64,000 nucleotides of DNA from Limnohabitans sp. Rim8 (lineage in GTDB: Bacteria > Pseudomonadota > Gammaproteobacteria > Burkholderiales > Burkholderiaceae_C), in NCBI GenBank assembly GCA_945901045.1, contig CAMDKK010000002.1, positions 1 through 64,000 of the forward strand, in the 5' to 3' direction. The position numbers and the translations under genes were made by a program. Within the stretch, counting starts at the first letter, position 1, and every line of letters starts with the position of its first letter. Of the stretch, positions 48,807 through 57,424 are shown one piece after another. Under the pieces are notes generated by a model. The model was not told the origin of the DNA and did not search any database. It worked only from the letters and a program-made list of their open reading frames with translations.

Positions 48807-48881
48807 GTCTGCATAGCCTCAGGCAGCAAGCCTGGAAGCTTTTTTCCATTCGAAAAATGTAGTCAAAGTACGGTGGATGCA

Positions 48882-48897
48882 GCAAAGACCATGCCAC
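48882..48897 (-). promoter_or_regulatory. sigma-54 promoter of flhA
   Basis: Minus strand TGGCATGGTCTTTGCT: GG and GC in the required -24/-12 register with flanking bases at consensus. Predicted start about 12 bases on, giving a leader of about 64 bases to the flhA ATG. Confidence 0.75.
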
Positions 48898-48976
48898 CTT
48901 GAATTCCGACACTCTGTCCAGAATTACACGGGTCTTGGTGGCAAAACCTGTCCGGTCACGGTTTTTGCTAACACCA

Positions 48977-48992
48977 TGGCACCGGCCTTGTT
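48977..48992 (+). promoter_or_regulatory. sigma-54 promoter of fliK
   Basis: TGGCACCGGCCTTGTT has a perfect -24 half (TGGCAC) and correct spacing to TTGT at -12, one base off TTGC. It ends 35 bases before the fliK ATG and is back to back with the flhA promoter. Confidence 0.6.
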
Positions 48993-49027
48993 TTCTTGAC
49001 CGGAAAGCTCATAACCACGGACACGCC

Positions 49028-50737
49028 ATGGACGCCTCATTGATGTTTTCTGCCCCGGCTCAGCCCCCGGTAACGCCTGTTTCAACACATGTTTCTGCGA
49101 CTTCTCACGCGGAAAGCCCAGTTGTAGGCAAAGACACTGCACAACACAACACACAGAGCGGCAAAAAATTTGCAGGACTGATGCGAGACTTGCTGCCGAC
49201 ACACGAGCGGCAAAGAGTTGCCGCTGAGACGGCACCCGATCCCTCCGCTCTGAAATCAGAGACCTTGGGTGAGGAACTGGAGGTCATCACCGCTGCGAGT
49301 GACCAAGCCGATACGGGCAGTTTGACGGCCTTTGCCCTTGCGCAAGGATTAGACGAATCGGCCGTGATCGCTTTGTTTGGCGAAAAACCCGCACCCGGCA
49401 TGCCGTCTACGACCAGCCTGGACGGCGTTGCCGCCTTGAACGCCGCAATGCTGAATGCGCAAACGATCAACCCAAATGCGCAAACGATCAACCTGAATCT
49501 CCAAACGGCGCTGCCTGCTGAAGCCGCCACCCCCTCAGTCGACCTGAGCCCCGATGTGGCATGGCTGGCACAAAACCTCTCAGCGGAAATCACGGTTCTT
49601 GTGAGTTCATTGGGTCCAGAGCCCATCACACCGCCAACCGTGGTGGCCAATGCGAGCACACCGCCAACCTTGGCGGTCAATGCGAGCACACCGCCAACCT
49701 TGGCGGTCAATGCGAGCACATTGACCACCGCCAACTGGCTGGCCTCTCTCGTGACTTCCACGGTAACGGCCCCAACACAAGCGATGGCGCAAGGCATGCC
49801 CAGCGCCCCTTCAACTGAGATTACCCCCTCCACTTTGCCCTTGGCTGCGACTGGGGTGCCAGCGTTAACAAGCCCAATTTCAATGGGCTTGCCCAATGTG
49901 GCATCACCCAATGCACCCCTGGATACCAGCGCCACCAGTTCAGCTGTCAGCGCTGTCGACGACTTGATCCCCCTGTCGCCGACCCCCCAAGATGCCATGC
50001 GGATTCGCCTGGTGCCCGCTTGGGAAAGCGTCACCCAGCAACTTCACCAGATGAGTGGCTCTGCAATGACCGTCGCCTGGGGTGCCTTGACCACCGCAAG
50101 CCTAGGGGCCCCTGTCCGGTCCATCGCCCTCGACTTGCGCGAAGAATCGGCCACGCCAGAAGTCAATGCACTCGATGCGATTGACTTGAGCACCAACACG
50201 GACAACAAATCGAACAGCTTAGGGCTTGATCTGAACCGCAGCACGGCAGCCGGTACGCCACTCCCCGGCACTGCGCAATCTTTGCCGGGCATGGCCCAAA
50301 CCGAGCGTCAGGCGCACTACCAGCAACTGGCTGACCGACTGGGCCAAGCCATGGCCGAGCGACTGCAAAGCCAAATTGCCCGCGGCGAATGGAAGCTGCA
50401 AATGCGGCTGAACCCCGCCAGCCTAGGCCGCATCGATATAGAACTGGACATGCACGCCAAAGGCTTGGACGCCATGTTCCGATCTGAAAACCCGCTCACG
50501 CGGGAGTTGATGGCCCAAAGCATGCCCAAACTCAAAGACACTCTGACACAATCTGGCATGGCAGTTGCTTCAGTATGGGTCAACAGTGACGCTGGCCGTC
50601 AATCTGGTGGAAATCCGACACCCCAACGGGAACCGGCTCCGCACTCTGATAAGCAAGCGTCAGCTCCGGCTGACACGGTGACGAAGGCTGTCACGAAAGA
50701 AAAACGAACGTCCGACGGATTTGACGTCTTGGCGTGA
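49028..50737 (+). CDS. fliK: flagellar hook-length control protein FliK
   Basis: 569 residues. Long Ala/Thr/Pro-rich N-terminal ruler region without defined domains, then the conserved C-terminal Flg_hook domain (about 445-540, LQMRLNPASLGRIDIELDM), which switches FlhB to filament export. A 30-base tandem repeat (49631-49720) lies in the ruler. ATG 49028 is chosen as the first Met downstream of the sigma-54 promoter, with GGA 7 bases upstream. First gene of the plus-strand export operon. Confidence 0.92.
   Translation: MDASLMFSAPAQPPVTPVSTHVSATSHAESPVVGKDTAQHNTQSGKKFAGLMRDLLPTHERQRVAAETAPDPSALKSETLGEELEVITAASDQADTGSLTAFALAQGLDESAVIALFGEKPAPGMPSTTSLDGVAALNAAMLNAQTINPNAQTINLNLQTALPAEAATPSVDLSPDVAWLAQNLSAEITVLVSSLGPEPITPPTVVANASTPPTLAVNASTPPTLAVNASTLTTANWLASLVTSTVTAPTQAMAQGMPSAPSTEITPSTLPLAATGVPALTSPISMGLPNVASPNAPLDTSATSSAVSAVDDLIPLSPTPQDAMRIRLVPAWESVTQQLHQMSGSAMTVAWGALTTASLGAPVRSIALDLREESATPEVNALDAIDLSTNTDNKSNSLGLDLNRSTAAGTPLPGTAQSLPGMAQTERQAHYQQLADRLGQAMAERLQSQIARGEWKLQMRLNPASLGRIDIELDMHAKGLDAMFRSENPLTRELMAQSMPKLKDTLTQSGMAVASVWVNSDAGRQSGGNPTPQREPAPHSDKQASAPADTVTKAVTKEKRTSDGFDVLA
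49631..49720 (+). repeat. 30-base tandem repeat in the fliK ruler region
   Basis: Three head-to-tail 30-base units; units 2 and 3 (49661-49690, 49691-49720) are identical and unit 1 differs at four positions. They encode a 10-residue unit ending NAST (TPPTLAVNAS). Each newer unit contains the inverted repeat CCGCCAA/TTGGCGG. Confidence 0.9.
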
Positions 50738-50800
50738 TCCCCGCGACCTGAAAAGGCCTTGGGGCGCATTGTTTGAACCTGTATTCACAAGAGGTGACCC

Positions 50801-51475
50801 ATGGCTGAAGAAGTTGTAGCGGAAGTCGAAGCGAAACCGAAGAAACCGATCTTGTTGATCATTCTCGGCGTGGTAGGCGTGATCGTCCTGGTGGCGGGCA
50901 CCGTGGTGGCCACGCTGTTTTTATCGGGCGCATTCAACCCCAAGCCCCCTTCAGCACAAGAGCTGGAAGCCGCTGCGGCTGCAGGCGCTGATGGCCATGG
51001 TCCGTCCAAAGAAGACTGTTTGCCCAAGTTGAAGGAAAAGGGCGAGGCCAAGGGTGACGCCAAACCTGGCGCCAAGGATGGCGGCAAAGACGCCAAAGCT
51101 GACTGCCCCAAAGGGGCTCCTGGCAAAGTGGCTAAATCTTCCCCTGAGCTGACGCGCTTTGAAAAAACCTACATGCAAATTGACCGCGAGTTTCTGGTCA
51201 ATTTGAGTGGCTCCAAAAAAGTCATGTCGGTTCAAATGGCCGTCATGACACACTATGACGACCGCGTCTTTGAAAACATCAAGAGACATGACTTCGCCTT
51301 GCGTTCGGCTGTGATGGATGTGATGCGCATGACCACCGAAGCCGACCTGGTCAAGCCTGAATTCCGTAAAGAGCTAGCGCTGAAAATTCGGGATGTAATG
51401 AACACCTTGCTCGAAAAGTTCGAGGACTTTGGCGGCATCGAAGACGTTTTCTTCACCAACTTCATAGTGCAGTGA
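50801..51475 (+). CDS. fliL: flagellar basal-body-associated protein FliL
   Basis: 224 residues. Short cytoplasmic start, membrane helix at about 16-40 (ILLIILGVVGVIVLVAG), an unusual Lys/Gly/Asp-rich periplasmic insertion (about 55-110) containing two cysteines, then the FliL/stomatin-like domain (YMQIDREFLVNL). It surrounds and stabilises the stator. AAGAGG lies 6-7 bases before the ATG. Confidence 0.93.
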   Translation: MAEEVVAEVEAKPKKPILLIILGVVGVIVLVAGTVVATLFLSGAFNPKPPSAQELEAAAAAGADGHGPSKEDCLPKLKEKGEAKGDAKPGAKDGGKDAKADCPKGAPGKVAKSSPELTRFEKTYMQIDREFLVNLSGSKKVMSVQMAVMTHYDDRVFENIKRHDFALRSAVMDVMRMTTEADLVKPEFRKELALKIRDVMNTLLEKFEDFGGIEDVFFTNFIVQ

Positions 51476-51497
51476 TGCACAACGTGCAACGGATACC

Positions 51498-52487
51498 ATG
51501 GCCTCTTCTCTGCTGACCCAAGACGAACTGAACGTTCTCGCCGAAGGCGTGACCGACGGTTCGATCCCGGTCGACACCGGTTTCAACACCATGGCGCGGG
51601 TCAAAAAACACGACCTGGCCAGCGAAGACTCCAGCTTGGGGGTGAACATCACCTCCATCGACATGATCAACGAGCGGTTCATCCGCACGTTTCGTTTGGG
51701 CCTCTTGGAGATGCTGCGCACCACGCCACGCATCAACCCCAAAAGGGTCGAGATTGTTCGCTTTGGAGATTACCTCAAAAGCCTGACCCCGCCCCTGTCG
51801 GTCAATATGGTTCGGATGAACCCCTTGCGCGGCAATTCCTTGGTGGTCATCGATCCCACGGTGGTCTTCAGTTCACTCGACAGTTTTTTTGGCGGCTTTG
51901 GCCGAGGCGTAGGGCAGTTGCCTTCTGGGCGACTGTTCACCCCCACCGAATTGCGCATCATCAAGATGATTCTGGATGTGTTCTTCAAGTCACTCAAAGA
52001 AGCCTGGTCGCCCGTGATGGACCTGGATTTTGATTTGGTGAGCCAAGAGATCAACCCCCAGTTTGCACAAATAGCCGACGAGAACGACCTCGTCATCCTG
52101 ACCCGATTCGACTCGGAAGGCAACAACGATGCCCCCGGCTTTATCGACTTGGTCTACCCCTACGCCTCACTCAAGCCTGCGCGCGAATTGCTGCGCAACC
52201 GGGTGCAAACTGGTGACGGCAATGAAGACTCCGAAAAGCAATGGCATATTGACCTGAGCACGGCAGTGGACAATGCGTCCCTCGAAATGCGTGTCCTCAT
52301 GGGCTCCATTGAATCTTCTTTTGGTCAAATCGAAGAGATGCAAGCTGGCGATGTGCTTTACTTCAAAAAACCAGACAGTGCCAAACTGCTGATCAACGGC
52401 ATTGCCGCTTTTGAAGCCCAAGTGGGCACCATGGGCACCCAAGCAGCCGTGCTGATAGAACGCCCCGTCAACCCCGATCTGCAGTGA
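51498..52487 (+). CDS. fliM: flagellar switch protein FliM
   Basis: 329 residues. The N-terminal CheY-binding peptide (LLTQDELNVLAEGV) is followed by a CheC-like middle domain and a SpoA C-terminal domain (from about 250). It forms the middle of the C-ring and receives CheY-P. Next in the fliL-M-N-O-P-Q-R series. Confidence 0.96.
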   Translation: MASSLLTQDELNVLAEGVTDGSIPVDTGFNTMARVKKHDLASEDSSLGVNITSIDMINERFIRTFRLGLLEMLRTTPRINPKRVEIVRFGDYLKSLTPPLSVNMVRMNPLRGNSLVVIDPTVVFSSLDSFFGGFGRGVGQLPSGRLFTPTELRIIKMILDVFFKSLKEAWSPVMDLDFDLVSQEINPQFAQIADENDLVILTRFDSEGNNDAPGFIDLVYPYASLKPARELLRNRVQTGDGNEDSEKQWHIDLSTAVDNASLEMRVLMGSIESSFGQIEEMQAGDVLYFKKPDSAKLLINGIAAFEAQVGTMGTQAAVLIERPVNPDLQ

Positions 52488-52506
52488 ACTTCACAGGACA
52501 ACCAAC

Positions 52507-52806
52507 ATGAGCGAAAACGAACACATGGCAGACGACAACGAGTCAGGTCAAATCAATTCAGACGTACTGCAAAACATCACCGTGACCTTGTCGATCGAGG
52601 TAGGACGCGCAATGATCAAAATCCGCGACCTGATGCGCTTATCGCAGGGCAGCGTGGTTGAGTTGGACCGTATTGCGGGTGAACCACTGGATTTGTTGGT
52701 CAACAACACCGTGGTTGCACAAGGTGAGATCGTTCTGGTTAACGAACGCTATGGCATCCGTTTGACCCGTGTGGCACCGGCCTCCGAACGCATGAAAAAT
52801 TTGTGA
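52507..52806 (+). CDS. fliN: flagellar switch protein FliN
   Basis: 99 residues, shorter than the 137 of E. coli FliN but with the full SpoA domain (DVLQNITVTLSIEVGRAMIKI to NERYGIRLTRV). It builds the C-ring base and docks the FliH export ATPase complex. Confidence 0.95.
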   Translation: MSENEHMADDNESGQINSDVLQNITVTLSIEVGRAMIKIRDLMRLSQGSVVELDRIAGEPLDLLVNNTVVAQGEIVLVNERYGIRLTRVAPASERMKNL

Positions 52807-52813
52807 GAATCAA

Positions 52814-53119
52814 ATGAATGCTGGCCTGAATGGAATGGATGCACTGCGCATGGTAGGCAGCATGGCTGTGGTGATCGTTTTGTTGTTGGCCGTTCTGTGG
52901 GGGCTCAAGCGCGTCCAAAATAAAATGCTCACAGCGACTCACTCTGGTCGCATGCAGGTACTTGAAACACAGAGTATCGGACCGCGCCAAAAAATTGTTT
53001 TAGTGCGCGTCGGTGACCACGAGCTACTGCTCGGCATCACGCCCACACAAATCAATGCATTGGGCAATTGGCAAGCCGCCTCGGGTCTTGTCAAAAGCGG
53101 ATCTCAAGATGACGCGTAA
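52814..53119 (+). CDS. fliO: flagellar export-gate assembly protein FliO
   Basis: 101 residues with one membrane helix (about 9-30) and a small cytoplasmic domain containing ETQSIGPRQKIVLVRVGDHELLLGI split across the FliO/SpoA-like pattern. It helps FliP rings assemble. It overlaps fliP by 11 bases. Confidence 0.9.
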   Translation: MNAGLNGMDALRMVGSMAVVIVLLLAVLWGLKRVQNKMLTATHSGRMQVLETQSIGPRQKIVLVRVGDHELLLGITPTQINALGNWQAASGLVKSGSQDDA

Positions 53120-53861
53120 TCAAAAGTATTTCTGGTCGGCAATGGCCTTGTTGGCCTTGTTGGCCTTGCCAGTGGCGGCCATGTCGCAGGGCATGCCCTT
53201 GGTGAATGTCACCGGAGGCAAAGGCGGCACCCAATACAGCCTGACTTTGCAACTGCTGGCCTTGATGACGTCACTGACGTTGTTGCCTTCATTTTTGCTG
53301 ATGATGACTGCATTCATCCGCATCATCATCGTCTTGTCCATCTTGCGGCAGGCTCTGGGCACGGGGCAAACGCCCCCCAACACCGTCCTGGTCGGCTTGG
53401 CGCTTTTTTTAACACTTTTCATCATGACCCCCGTGCTGAACGACGTGTACGTCAATGCACTGGTGCCTTACATGGAAAAGGGCATGAGTTTTGACAAAGC
53501 CCTGGCTGCTGCCGAACAACCCATTCGCGGTTTCATGATGAAACAAACCCGAGAAGACGACATTGCACTGTTCATGCAAATGGCGCGCAAAGGCGATGCC
53601 ATCAGCCCTGAAAGTGTGCCGTTTACCACCCTGGTCCCGGCGTTCATCACCTCGGAACTCAAAAGCGCCTTCACCATTGGCTTTCTGATTTACACCCCCT
53701 TTGTGGTCATCGACTTGATTGTCGCCAGCGTCTTGATGTCCATGGGCATGATGATGCTTTCGCCGATGATGATTTCGATGCCTTTTAAATTGATGTTGTT
53801 TGTGCTGGTCGACGGTTGGAGCCTGATTCTCGGATCATTGGCCGCCAGCTTTGTCACCTGA
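53109..53861 (+). CDS. fliP: flagellar type III export gate protein FliP
   Basis: 250 residues. A cleavable signal (ends near AMSQG), then four membrane helices, the family QALGTGQTPPN segment and the C-terminal DLIVASVLMSMGMMMLSP. Five copies form the gate with FliQ and FliR. ATG 53109 is chosen for the signal peptide; upstream codons belong to fliO in another frame. Confidence 0.96.
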   Translation: MTRNQKYFWSAMALLALLALPVAAMSQGMPLVNVTGGKGGTQYSLTLQLLALMTSLTLLPSFLLMMTAFIRIIIVLSILRQALGTGQTPPNTVLVGLALFLTLFIMTPVLNDVYVNALVPYMEKGMSFDKALAAAEQPIRGFMMKQTREDDIALFMQMARKGDAISPESVPFTTLVPAFITSELKSAFTIGFLIYTPFVVIDLIVASVLMSMGMMMLSPMMISMPFKLMLFVLVDGWSLILGSLAASFVT

Positions 53862-53879
53862 CTATTTGGGAGTTTGACG

Positions 53880-54149
53880 ATGGATACCGCTGCTGTTGTA
53901 GATATGGGCCGAGAGGCCTTGTGGATGACTGTGCTGATTTCAGCGCCCTTGCTCGGGATTTCTTTGGTGGTCGGTTTGGTGATTGGTATTTTGCAAGCCG
54001 CCACATCGATCAACGAAGCCACGCTCAGCTTTATTCCCAAGTTGGCTGCGCTGGCTTTGACTTTGGCTGTGTTCGGCGGCTGGCAATTGTCCACGCTCAT
54101 CGAATACACCCGCAGTATCTTCCAACGTATTCCGACCCTTTTCACCTGA
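53880..54149 (+). CDS. fliQ: flagellar type III export gate protein FliQ
   Basis: 89 residues with two membrane helices and the family QAATSINEATLSFIPK loop. GGGAG lies 7 bases before ATG 53880, which fixes the start over a TTG two codons earlier. Confidence 0.96.
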   Translation: MDTAAVVDMGREALWMTVLISAPLLGISLVVGLVIGILQAATSINEATLSFIPKLAALALTLAVFGGWQLSTLIEYTRSIFQRIPTLFT

Positions 54150-54170
54150 AACGCCTGGGGTCAACACGTC

Positions 54171-54941
54171 ATGAACATCGAAGCCACTGAAATCGTAGCG
54201 CGTTTTTACGCGCTGCTGTGGCCCATGATGCGCATCTCGGCTTTACTGCTCGCTGCACCCATTTTTTCTTTGCGTGCTTTGACTTTGAGAATCCGTATTT
54301 TGTTTGCCCTGGCTTTGACTTGGATGGTCTACCCCTTGCACGACTGGCCCACCATCGACCCGCTTTCTCCTGCAGGTTTGTTGGAAATTTTCAACCAATT
54401 GAGCATCGGTCTGATCATGGGATTGATGCTGCAAGTGGTCACGTCCGCGATTTTGCTGGCGGGCCAGGCCATCTCCAACTCAGTGGGCTTGTCGATGGCG
54501 ACCATGATCGATCCGAACATGGGTAACGTGCCCGTGATTGGGCAGTTCCTGATTGTCATGTCCACCCTGATATTTGTAGGCTTGGGCGGGCACGCCATGT
54601 TGTTGGCCCTTGTGCTCGACAGTTTCAACAGCATGCCCATTGGACAAAGCCTGATGGGCCCAGCGGCTTGGGGCCAATTTGTGACCTGGAGCTCCATGAT
54701 TTTTCTGGGCGGGCTTTTGACCGCTTTGCCCGTCATGGTGACTTTATTGTTCATCAACGTCGGCTTGGGCGTGGCCACACGTGCGGCACCGAGTTTGAAT
54801 ATTTTTTCGCTCGGCTTTCCCGCCATGGTGGTGGCCGGTTTTTTGGTCATGATTTTGAGCTTACCCAGCATTGGTGGCCGGATTCAATGGCTGTGGCTTC
54901 AAGGCCTCATGCAAACACGCGGCCTGGTTGGCTTGCCCTGA
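54171..54941 (+). CDS. fliR: flagellar type III export gate protein FliR
   Basis: 256 residues with six or more hydrophobic segments; family segments include LMLQVVTSAILLAGQAIS and FINVGLGVATRAAPSLNIF. One FliR caps the FliPQ gate. Confidence 0.95.
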   Translation: MNIEATEIVARFYALLWPMMRISALLLAAPIFSLRALTLRIRILFALALTWMVYPLHDWPTIDPLSPAGLLEIFNQLSIGLIMGLMLQVVTSAILLAGQAISNSVGLSMATMIDPNMGNVPVIGQFLIVMSTLIFVGLGGHAMLLALVLDSFNSMPIGQSLMGPAAWGQFVTWSSMIFLGGLLTALPVMVTLLFINVGLGVATRAAPSLNIFSLGFPAMVVAGFLVMILSLPSIGGRIQWLWLQGLMQTRGLVGLP

Positions 54942-54955
54942 ACGGATGACACGCC

Positions 54956-56104
54956 ATGAGTGAAAGCGATTCATCAGAAAAAACCGAAGAGGCGACGGCC
55001 AAAAAGCTGCGCAAAGCCCGTGAAGACGGTCAAGTCGCACGCTCCAACGAACTGCCTGCGGCGGCGGTCACCATTTCCGCCATGTTCGTTTTGCTCATGA
55101 TTGGTGGCGTCTGGATGGCGCGCCTGACCACGCAGTTTGCAGCGGGCTTCACCATTGACCGCAAAACACTGGACTCGCCCAACCTGCTGCCCCTTGTGTT
55201 TGCGCAACAGTTGGGCGACGGTCTGTTGTTGATACTCCCCTTGTTGCTGGTCACGGCAGTTGTTGCCATTTTGGCCAGTGGTGCCACAGGCGGCTATTTG
55301 TTTTCCGCCAAAAGCTTCTTGCCTGATTTCAAGAAATTGAGTTTAGGTGCTGGATTTACCCGGATGTTTGGCACTCGTGCCATGGTCGAATTGCTCAAAT
55401 CCATCGCTAAATTCAGCTTAATCACCACGGTGTTGTGGATACTGATCACCAAACATTTGAATGAACTTCTGATCATGGGTCAGATGAGTTTAGAACCCGC
55501 ACTGACAGCTGCAGGCTTGCTGATCGCTGAGTCAGCGGTTTGGTTGTCCTTGTGTTTGTTGTTCATTGCCTTGATCGATGCGCCTTATCAACGCTATGCT
55601 TTCATGAAGCGCATGCGCATGACCAAGCAAGAAATCAAAGACGAGATGAAGGACATGGAAGGTAGCCCTGAAATCAAGGGCAAGATCCGTCAACGCCAAC
55701 GCGAGATGAGCAACGCGCGGATGATGCAAAAAGTCAAAGATGCAGACGTTGTGATCACCAACCCCGAACACTTTGCAGTCGCGCTGTCTTACGACCCGGG
55801 AGGTGATGGTGCCCCTATTTTGCTGGCCAAAGGCACCGACCACATGGCGGCCAAAATACGAGAAGAAGCCAAAGCCAACGGCATTGAAATTTTCGCGTCA
55901 CCCGCTTTGGCGCGTGCCATTTACTACACCACCAAAACCGATCACTTCATACCAGAGGCTTTGTACTTTTCGGTGGCACAAGTTCTCGCCTACGTTTTCA
56001 ACTTGGCCCAAATTCGTCCTGGCGTGCAACCCATGCAGAAGCCATCACCGAAATTACCACCATCGATGCAATTTGACGTCGACGGTAAGTTGACCAACCC
56101 CTAA
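54956..56104 (+). CDS. flhB: flagellar export switch protein FlhB
   Basis: 382 residues. Four membrane helices (about 30-215) and a cytoplasmic autoprotease domain. The cleavage motif is N269-P-E-H272, in the same positions as Salmonella NPTH but with Glu for Thr. FliK contacts this domain to change specificity from hook to filament. flhA is not next to it but starts the divergent unit. The C-terminal tail is short and Pro/Lys-rich. Confidence 0.96.
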   Translation: MSESDSSEKTEEATAKKLRKAREDGQVARSNELPAAAVTISAMFVLLMIGGVWMARLTTQFAAGFTIDRKTLDSPNLLPLVFAQQLGDGLLLILPLLLVTAVVAILASGATGGYLFSAKSFLPDFKKLSLGAGFTRMFGTRAMVELLKSIAKFSLITTVLWILITKHLNELLIMGQMSLEPALTAAGLLIAESAVWLSLCLLFIALIDAPYQRYAFMKRMRMTKQEIKDEMKDMEGSPEIKGKIRQRQREMSNARMMQKVKDADVVITNPEHFAVALSYDPGGDGAPILLAKGTDHMAAKIREEAKANGIEIFASPALARAIYYTTKTDHFIPEALYFSVAQVLAYVFNLAQIRPGVQPMQKPSPKLPPSMQFDVDGKLTNP

Positions 56105-56116
56105 GGAGCAGACTTC

Positions 56117-57424
56117 ATGCGCGATCTGCCCAGCTCTGTCTCTGCTGAACTGTCTGACTTTTTCTTCGATCCTGAAGACCGTCTGCAGATGGACAGTTGC
56201 ATCACCGGCCTGACACGTGATGGTTTGAACCTGGCCGTCATGTCCTCACATTCAGCCGCCCTGGAGCACTATGGCGCCTTGCTGATTGCGCGACTTCGCA
56301 AATTCACCCCCACCAGCAAAATTGAGGTCTACTTTCCTGCGAGCCCTGACGATTTGCTGGCCCGTTTCAACCAGGCTTTGGCCAACCAATCCTTGGCCCA
56401 AGCCATGCAAGGGCGCAAGAATATATTGGCCACCCAGTTCTGGGTGCTCAACAATGCCGCCTCTTTGCCCGAGCATGAACTGAACTTAATTGCCAGTCTG
56501 GTGCAAAATTTCCCTGGCGCCAACATCCGCCTGATTTTGTTTCTCGACACCTCACGCAAACAAAACCAAGCCCTGGATTCATTTGGAAAAAATGTCCTGC
56601 GTTGGGACATTGCCTTACCCAACGCAGAACAAAAAGAAGATTTGCTGGCGCAAGCCAAAGGAACAGCCCAACTCAAGGCCGTGCGCGCTTTACTCAACCG
56701 TTTGAGTAACTCCACATCCCCTTCGGTCTTTCAAAGCCCCCCCCAAAGCAGTGTTTTTAAAAACCCTTTTGCCAAAATCAAATTCAGCAGCGCTGTCAAG
56801 GTCCCGAATTGGAACCGGCTGAAATGGACCGCTTCGGTCGCAGGCCTGCTTGTCTTTTCGGCCGGCATGGTGGCTTGGCAGCACCCTGAATCTTTCAGGC
56901 TCCTCTACCCCTCCGCGCAGCCAGAGGTGGTGCAGGACGTGCCAGAGAAAAAGAGCCCCACCCCGACAGGCAAAGGCAAAACCAGCGACACGACAAAAAC
57001 AGCCAAGATTTCCGAAAAGGCAGCCGAACCCAAGCTTGAACCCCCAAAATCACAAGCGGCCGATCTCGTTGACGAACTCCCCAACGAGGCTGCCGCGGGT
57101 CAAGCGTGGCTGAAGCAATTACCGGTAGGCACTTATTTGGTTCGTCACTATGGCCTGCCCGTTTTCAATAACGTTCTCAATTGGCAGCAAAGCCATGCCA
57201 ATCTGAAAAACGGGCATATTGTGGCCACCTACAAACCGGGTGAAAAATTGGCGCAATTTGTCTTGGTGTCGGGCCCCTATAAATCAAGAGCAGAAGCCAT
57301 GGACATGACGCGTCAGTCCAAAACGCCTCGCTTTGCTTACCCCATCACATCCGACACATTGGCCGAGCGGCTCAGCCCTCGCACCAACACCACCGCTGAA
57401 AAACCCAAGGAGGCTCGCCAATGA
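56117..57424 (+). CDS. pseudo-ATPase / transmembrane / SPOR-like protein in the flagellar operon
   Basis: 435 residues, no recognised name. Residues about 1-195 follow the layout of the ExeA/MshM/DamX AAA domain (helix, GLTRDGLNLAVMS, later a strand then LPEHELNLIASL), but the Walker A site (about 41-50) has no GxxxxGKT and the Walker B strand ends in LNN (110-113) instead of acidic residues, so ATP use is unlikely. One membrane helix at 237-254, a Lys/Pro linker, then a C-terminal SPOR-like region (about 345-412, FVLVSGPYKSRAEAM) in the periplasm. A DamX-like peptidoglycan-reading anchor for the flagellum is a fair inference. It starts 12 bases after flhB behind AAGGAG. Confidence 0.75.
   Translation: MRDLPSSVSAELSDFFFDPEDRLQMDSCITGLTRDGLNLAVMSSHSAALEHYGALLIARLRKFTPTSKIEVYFPASPDDLLARFNQALANQSLAQAMQGRKNILATQFWVLNNAASLPEHELNLIASLVQNFPGANIRLILFLDTSRKQNQALDSFGKNVLRWDIALPNAEQKEDLLAQAKGTAQLKAVRALLNRLSNSTSPSVFQSPPQSSVFKNPFAKIKFSSAVKVPNWNRLKWTASVAGLLVFSAGMVAWQHPESFRLLYPSAQPEVVQDVPEKKSPTPTGKGKTSDTTKTAKISEKAAEPKLEPPKSQAADLVDELPNEAAAGQAWLKQLPVGTYLVRHYGLPVFNNVLNWQQSHANLKNGHIVATYKPGEKLAQFVLVSGPYKSRAEAMDMTRQSKTPRFAYPITSDTLAERLSPRTNTTAEKPKEARQ

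Noticed and set aside
50738..50800. TTGGGGCGCATTGTTT as a sigma-54 promoter of fliL
   Set aside because: The spacing between the GG and the TTG is too short for the -24/-12 register.
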